This document shows positions 60,001 to 64,000 of a DNA stretch of 64,000 nt, in pieces. The translations under genes were made by a program, and so were the position numbers. Origin of the DNA: Parapristionchus giblindavisi. Taxonomy: Eukaryota; Nematoda; Chromadorea; Rhabditida; Diplogasteridae. The DNA lies in NCBI GenBank assembly GCA_943737045.1, contig CALSFV010000223.1:868001-932000 (forward strand). The letters are read 5' to 3'. The notes beneath the pieces were generated by a model. The model ran no database searches. It saw only the letters and a program-made list of their open reading frames with translations, and had not been told where the DNA came from. Position 1 is the first letter of the stretch; every line of letters begins with the position of its first letter.

Positions 60001-61078
60001 TTATCCTAGCAAAGACGAATTCCAAATTCAAGATCATCAATAAATTATGAAACCTACTTGAGATCGGGTCGGCCGCGATAAGTATGTGATAAATATCAGT
60101 GCACTTTGATGCAGAAGTATCACTATGCATAGGATTATGACACTAACCTGAAATTAATTTTTTAAATACAATTACTGTCCAAGTTTTTTTGCGGACTGGA
60201 ATTGTGTTTTGATCTAAATTTGAGCGAAGAAAAGAGCTAACAAATTGACGTTTTGATTTTTTTGGTCCTTGACCACCCTACTATTGCAAAAAATCAATCG
60301 ATAGCTCTCACCCAAAACCAGCGTATTTTTCCTTTAGACCGGTAGATTCGCAGCAACCCGTTGATCGATGTAATGCCTGTGAAATAATGAAAATAGCTTG
60401 TTTACTGTACGAAACTAGCTTATTTGGTGCGTACTCGACCATAAACAGATAGGAGTTGTGAAAGCCCCGAGCTAACAAGCAAGCCTAGCTGGCTGCTTAG
60501 CTAGCTGAGCTAGCTTGCAATGTGAAACTCTCAGCTCTGGCAAGCTCTCTCGCAGTCTTTGTCTGCGAGTGAGGGTTGCTTGAAAGGAGAATTTCAAATT
60601 AGCTCGGTTTGTGCCGGTAAAGGAATCAATTAATCTTTAAATATCCACTTTTCGAATATGCCACTTACAATGTAAAAGGATTATTATTACATTATTTACC
60701 TGTGGCCGTATCCAACAACCGTTTTCCAGGAAAATGTGACGTCATTAGCGTAAGCGGAGGATTTTTGGAAAACGCCTCCGCCTACGCTAATGATGACTGT
60801 TCATGTTCATGTCCCGGAAAACTGCTCATGCATACGGCCACAGAATAGGGCAAAAATCAATCGATAAAAATCGATAATCGTTACCAACGAAATGTTGTGT
60901 TTCCCGCTCCAGCGCGCTGACTCCCGTGGTCTCTCGAACCCTCCTTATTTGCTCTCCGGGAAACTTCAAATTCCATTTTTTCAGAAGAAGTATCATATAG
61001 GAGCAATGTGTATAAAAAGGGACGGAAAAGCGTGAGACTTACATCGATTATGATTTGGGAAGCTCGCTTCGGCAGCAT
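51043..61078 (-). CDS. DEG/ENaC sodium-channel subunit, complete, 26 exons
   Basis: Exons in order 61078-61043, 60963-60885, 60376-60312, 60147-60058, 59563-59476, 59177-59107, 58710-58598, 58449-58387, 58290-58183, 57874-57797, 57445-57400, 57327-57268, 55474-55356, 55100-55048, 55003-54935, 54524-54467, 54420-54319, 54031-53940, 53878-53820, 53603-53517, 53387-53275, 52290-52204, 51866-51788, 51552-51517, 51390-51318 and 51179-51043 keep phase for 686 aa. Order of marks: N-terminal TSINGLLRI; TM1 VSVIILCIVILL; FPKVTVCNFNP after TM1; extracellular CSFAGRKFDC, YGRC, VSPGD, DNWGNC, CGCSPF; WPDCSECTMEC; TM2 with GGVMGLFLGLNLL; a 150-residue polar tail. The protein forms trimeric cation channels in the plasma membrane. 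Odd points: HG gating motif is NG, and the G-x-S filter is GLN. Confidence 0.93.
51573..51682. repeat. Hairpin MITE, family A, in DEG/ENaC intron
   Basis: AGCTAATTTGAAACTTTCCG ... AATTTCATGTTAGCTCGAGG with the stem CTCTCTCGTAG / GCGAGAGAGC. Between exons 51866-51788 and 51552-51517. Confidence 0.65.
51867..51995. repeat. Hairpin MITE family A abutting an exon
   Basis: The element's end CTTTAAAGGAAACCCC touches exon 51866-51788, so the splice acceptor of that exon (TTTAAAG on minus) is the element's terminal sequence. Other end: AACTCGGGATGTGTCTTTAA. Confidence 0.65.
52390..52503. repeat. Hairpin MITE, family A
   Basis: TTAAAGGCATACCCCGCGCT with the reverse CTCGGGGTGTACC; stem CGCTCTCGCTC / GAGAGAGCGTTG. 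In the DEG/ENaC intron upstream of exon 52290-52204. Confidence 0.6.
53061..53131 (+). tRNA. tRNA-Gly (GCC)
   Basis: A 71-nt cloverleaf with all stems paired: acceptor GCATCGG/CCGATGC, D arm TTCAGTGGTAGAA, anticodon loop CTGCCAC (anticodon GCC), T arm CCGGG TTCGATT CCCGG. A and B boxes are consensus. It sits on the strand opposite to the DEG/ENaC gene, in the intron between exons 53387-53275 and 52290-52204. No intron; a short T run follows (AATCTTTTGC). Confidence 0.97.
54602..54725. repeat. Hairpin MITE, family B
   Basis: TTTAAAGGGAGCGTAACCTC and the reverse GAGGTAACGCTCCCTTTAA, with the tip at CTGTTCTCTAACAACGAGAG. One of the best-preserved copies; in the DEG/ENaC intron between exons 55003-54935 and 54524-54467. 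Confidence 0.75.
55218..55348. repeat. Hairpin MITE, family A
   Basis: TTTAAAGGCACACCAGAGCA at one end and GGTATGCGCCTTTGAAGG at the other. In the DEG/ENaC intron next to the exon 55474-55356 donor. Confidence 0.55.
55484..55590 (+). repeat. SINE-like repeat, family S
   Basis: AAAGGTGAAGGAACATCCCG, CTGCAAGGCCAATGGTAATT and CAAGGCCAATTCTGTC match the unit at 18290. Inside the DEG/ENaC intron 55475-57267. Confidence 0.5.
55918..56363. mobile_element. Foldback element, 446 bp, inverted arms about 150 bp
   Basis: GCACTTACAAGGGGATGGTC at left and GACCATCCCCTTGTTAGTGC at right, with arms about 95% alike by eye out to a roughly 140-bp loop (56075-56211). No coding capacity. In a DEG/ENaC intron. 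Confidence 0.75.
56720..57084. mobile_element. Short TIR element carrying a tRNA-like gene
   Basis: Ends AGAGGGGGACCCACGAG and, reversed, AGAAGGGGACCCACGAG. The interior contains a tRNA-Thr-like sequence on minus at 56912-56982. It is followed directly by a family B hairpin at 57100. In a DEG/ENaC intron. Confidence 0.65.
56912..56982 (-). tRNA. tRNA-Thr(TGT)-like sequence, probably pseudogene
   Basis: Strong internal promoter boxes: TGGCTCAGTGGTTAG (A) and GGGTTCGATTCCC (B), with a T arm that pairs. The anticodon loop CTTGTAA would give TGT (Thr). The anticodon stem is imperfect and the acceptor ends do not pair (GAGCGTG against TTGCAAT), so it is unlikely to work as a tRNA. Confidence 0.5.
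57100..57230. repeat. Hairpin MITE, family B
   Basis: AAAGGGAGCGTGACCTCACT / AGTGAGGTTACACTCCCTT. It lies just downstream of DEG/ENaC exon 57327-57268, within its intron. Confidence 0.7.
58758..58862. repeat. Dispersed repeat, also at 63780-63895
   Basis: GTACTTCTTATCACGATACC, GAGGTCAGGAA, AGTGTATGCCGTTCGGTTGG in this orientation; the copy at 63780-63895 is inverted (CCAACCGAACGACATACACT ... GTGATAAGAAGTACTGAATA). Function unknown. Confidence 0.6.
58903..59035. repeat. Hairpin MITE, family A, well-preserved copy
   Basis: TTTAAAGGCACGCCCGTAGC at one end, CTCTAGGTGTCACTTTAAAG at the other; tip at TTCCAGGCAAAGAGAG. Further copies not listed separately: 5680-5790, 14560-14650, 36240-36300, 36600-36690, 40600-40700, 52080-52150, 58500-58600, 61640-61740 and 63300-63360. 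Ends at TTTAAAG suggest a TTAA- or TA-like target. Confidence 0.7.
59343..59466. repeat. Hairpin MITE, family A
   Basis: AAAGGCTCACCTCGATCTAA with the reverse TTAGACAGGAGTGTTCCTTT; tip at CTAATCGTTTACGAG. It ends within 12 bp of the donor of DEG/ENaC exon 59563-59476. Confidence 0.6.
60463..60622. repeat. Hairpin MITE, family A, with an inserted AGCTAGC-rich patch
   Basis: GCCCCGAGCTAAC is followed by a patch of AAGCAAGCCTAGCTGGCTGC and AGCTAGCTGAGCTAGCTTGC before the normal arm resumes. The other end is AATTAGCTCGGTTTGTGCC. First large DEG/ENaC introns. Confidence 0.55.
60712..60845. repeat. Hairpin MITE, family G (GACGTCA-containing)
   Basis: GTGGCCGTATCCAACAACCG / CATGCATACGGCCAC with an inner stem GTAAGCGGAGGATTTTTGG / GGAAAACGCCTCCGCCTACG. 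Related pieces near 37830-37900, 38395-38490, 40060-40140 and 49600-49690. Confidence 0.6.
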
Positions 61079-61820
61079 GATTCACACGTGAATTTTGGCT
61101 ATTATTATTATTATTATTATTATTGAAATATTCTATTATTAATATTATTGCTGTTGTCACTGCTACAAAGTAGACAGTGATGACGGCGTGGAAAAGGCTG
61201 AAATTGTGTTAACTTTGAAGTAGGAAAGATTGAAGGAACATAGGCCAAAATGGTGCAAAGATTGAAACGAATGAAAGATAAAAGTTAAAGGCACAAGCGA
61301 GCTAATTTGAATCTCCCCACTCAGGCAAGACTCTCTCTTTCATTGTCTCCGAGAGAATGTAGTCAGAGCGAAGAGTAAAATTAGCTCGTAGCGTGCCTCT
61401 ACAAGTTGAACAGTTGGAATCGAAATATTTTTTTAGTTGATGGTGGCACGAAAAAAACCCACAGAATCGGCATTCTAGTTATGACTAATCAACAAACGTT
61501 GCTATCGCCTTATTTCTCGCCAGGAAAAATCAACCAACACCCAAAAAATAAACAATAACAATAAAATATGAAGAAAAAACTGCTTAGCGTGAAAAAATAG
61601 GTTCAAATATCGATTCCTAGGTATTTTTATACGGAAGAATGGGCGCTCTCTCGTAGACAAAGAATGCGAGAAAGCGTTGCCAGAACGGACAATTTCAAAT
61701 TAGCTCGGGGTGTAGTGCCTTTAACGGCACAACCCACGAGAACGCTTAGGCGTCGTTACATTTGCCTTACGTGCCAACGCCGTAACCCCCTCCGCCGCGT
61801 CTCCGAGGCGGCGGAGGAGG
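61079..61820. other. Upstream of DEG/ENaC: repeats, no gene
   Basis: Contains an (ATT)n run near 61103, family A hairpins at 61288-61404 and 61640-61740, and the start of a family C hairpin at 61750. The DEG/ENaC promoter should lie in the first few hundred bases; no specific site is recognisable. Confidence 0.5.
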
Positions 61821-61860
61821 TTACGGCGTAGGCACGAAAGGCAAATGTAACAGTGCATTA
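61750..61860. repeat. GC-rich hairpin MITE, family C, best copy
   Basis: CGTTACATTTGCCTTACGTG and CACGAAAGGCAAATGTAACAG are the outer arms; AACGCCGTAACCCCCTCCGC with GGAGGAGGTTACGGCG are the inner arms. The stem is almost perfect over about 50 bp. Confidence 0.8.
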
Positions 61861-63000
61861 CACCGTCCCACTGTTCGCCCACCACAGCCTATACCAAAAT
61901 AAATCACTATTGGTAATTCCACCCATCGCTGACGAACATTGCTAGCAGAGGTGACGAACTCCGACTGGAACACCCTCAGTAACGGAGTAATATTCTGAGC
62001 AACAAAGCAAATATTGTATATCAGTGGTTCTATATAGTTATTTGCTCCTACAACTACTGCACCCACAACAGGCAAAACATCGTGTCCTTCGTGTTTGTTG
62101 TGCAAACGTCGAGACGATTTGTAGAATGTACGGCGGCTTACAAGATGTTTTGGACTTCACCCTAGGAAAAACACTCCCCTGATTCATGGACAGTCAAATA
62201 TGGGAGACCCGAGGAGGCATGCGACAGTTGGCAGATAATGTTTTATGAAGTGAATTAATGAAAGTAATAAAAGTGGCATGCCGATAAATGTTAAGATTAA
62301 GCAATGTTATACAAATGAATACTACATTATCTTGGAAAAGCTGATTTTTGTGATAAATATTTTGAAGATAAATATATATATTTTTTTTAAATGTTGGTCA
62401 TTGTTTTCAGAAATTCGCAATAAAATTCCGTCTATAATTCTAGATAAACAAGGAGGGGGCAATCAATAATTCCACCGAACATAAATTCGAATTCGGGAAA
62501 GTTTCATAGAGAACAATGAGGCTATATAGACATAGTGTTATTTTCACCTCTCGATAGAGCAGATGCGATAACCAGGCAGTAGTAATCCGCTTACTTGTTA
62601 TGCGTATAGCAGCGATCTCTAGATCAACATCGGCCCTAACACCCACTGGGGGATTTGGTCTTTAAAGGTTTGGTTATAGCGCGATTTACAGTATCCCCAG
62701 TAAAGCTTGAAAGCCGCTCACCTATACTATAAACAACTCAATCCCCTAGGTGGCTGGCCACTGGTCGAACAAACAATTACTGTTATATCGCCACTTACTT
62801 GCGATCAATTTTTACAAAGTAAATGCCACCAATCAATCAATATTTATCAGGTTCACACATTGGTGTGCTGTGATATGGCTGGTCATATCACATATTCCAC
62901 TGATATCTTCCGATATCCTTAGATTTTCACGCCATAGCCGGTGGCCTTGGTAATAGCAATTATTACAAAACTGATGATAGTTTTGACAATTTACGAAGCT
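61860..63000 (-). CDS. Fragments of a possible minus-strand gene
   Basis: Three coding-like stretches on minus. 63000-62835, after a TTCAG acceptor, is open for about 55 codons with many cysteines (NCQNYHQFCNNCYYQG). 62645-62595 sits between CAG and GTAAGC (GVRADVDLEIAAIRI). 62105-61860 is an open stretch of about 80 codons (NNYIEPLIYNICFVAQ). Junction phases were not resolved and no family is recognised, so this may be one gene, more than one, or partly chance. Confidence 0.3.
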
Positions 63001-63625
63001 CTGAATTAGACAAACATACTACATTCACTATTTGGATTGCTGTAAGTGCAGCTCGTTACCGTAGATGCCTTTTAGCGATAGTTCCGATAAAAGGAAAACA
63101 AAGGTTATTTGATATCGAGTAATTGTGAGTCGAATATATCAGCCTAGCCAAAATTGAGAACAAAATGGCCGGTACTATTTCCGACAACATCATACTTTAC
63201 ACCCGTGATAATGTAATGCATAACAATATATTTTATTCCGTCAAAGTCAAAGAACAACGAAGGGGATGAGAAAGTGCAGAACTGTATTTACATTTGCCTT
63301 CCTTTCCCTAAACAAAGAGAGCTTGAGAGTGTGGTCAGAGCGGAGAGTTTTAAATTATGTATTTATTTATCGTACGCCACAAGTTTTATCAAGTACGTAG
63401 TTTTCGAGTGCAAAATTAGCTTTAAGATGGAATGTCTGTGATACTGCAAAATATCGGTAGAATGAAAGTGAGCAAATAGAACATAGATCAGAGAACAACA
63501 TTGGTAGGGGGGGGGGGGGGTGAAAATGTTCACAACTCTCATGTTTAATTTAATTTAATGTATTCATATCTTTCTTCTCTTTCATTCGTGCTGAGCGGTC
63601 GAAATGTCTTTCGCTCCGTAATTAG

Positions 63626-63762
63626 TGGATGGAGCTGAAGCCCGGCGACAGTCTACGCAACAAGACGGCCGTATATCCAATTGTTGCAAGTTTCTACTAG
63701 TTCGTCTTTCCCATGGTACTCGGATTCGCTGTGTTCGTTTTGGTCGTGTTCAATCTCGGATT
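63626..63762 (+). pseudogene. Exon-like stretch with in-frame TAG, membrane segment
   Basis: Bounded by a TTAG acceptor and a GTGAGT donor. The single frame reads MELKPGDSLRNKTAVYP, then a TAG at 63698-63700, then a hydrophobic helix (FPMVLGFAVFVLVVFNLG). Both sides look coding in the same frame. A broken gene, an unusual splice, or a sequence error could explain the stop. The rest of the gene, if any, would lie beyond the window or in unrecognised exons. Confidence 0.35.
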
Positions 63763-64000
63763 GTGAGTTATCTTCTCAAGTGTTTCCCAACCGAACGACA
63801 TACACTGGACCGACGTTTTTGGCGTAAGAAGACTAGTCATTCCTGACCTCGTGTAACGTGATAAGAAGTACTGAATACCATCCCGTACCATTCTTATACA
63901 GGAATAAAATTATTTGATTTGATTTGATTTGATATCAAGTGATGGCACTAGATGAAGGGGTGGGCGTTTTTTCCAGTTCCTCGGTTGGCATAGACCACTA

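Overview
The window looks like nematode nuclear DNA, probably from a diplogastrid such as Pristionchus (genus is an inference). Evidence: AT-rich sequence, many short exons with TTTCAG-type acceptors and GT donors, a nematode-type Srd-like chemoreceptor, a DEG/ENaC channel, an M13 peptidase, and very many small inverted-repeat transposons. Most coding sequence is split into exons of 36-250 bp, so single-frame ORFs say little. I built the gene models by hand from splice sites and checked that reading phase is kept across each junction.

Layout. 1775-7027 (+): a 14-exon secreted M13/neprilysin-like metallopeptidase. 7195-10634: a short hAT-like element, then a 2.2 kb TA-flanked foldback. 12372-15362 (-): a complete 9-exon gene for an unrecognised secreted protein of 258 aa. 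15.4-22.8 kb: mostly repeats, one tRNA-Ile-like gene, and a 3.3 kb foldback with other elements nested in it. About 23.0-35.98 kb (+): a single-pass membrane protein with Cys-rich extracellular modules, two of which are a recent tandem duplication. 36.0-40.5 kb: repeats only. 40515-47086 (+): a complete 10-exon 7TM chemoreceptor. 47498-49875 (-): an 8-exon four-helix membrane protein, convergent with the receptor. 51043-61078 (-): a complete 26-exon DEG/ENaC subunit of 686 aa, with a tRNA-Gly on the opposite strand in one intron. 61.1-64 kb: repeats plus fragments of at least one more gene.

The protein genes do not form an operon or an obvious pathway. They fit ordinary nematode secreted, sensory and membrane functions.

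The unusual content is the repeat layer. Several TA-flanked foldbacks contain tRNA-like (pol III A/B box) sequences, some share internal cores, and some carry later insertions whose target-site duplications and empty sites can be read here. I found no CRISPR, prophage or other prokaryotic system.
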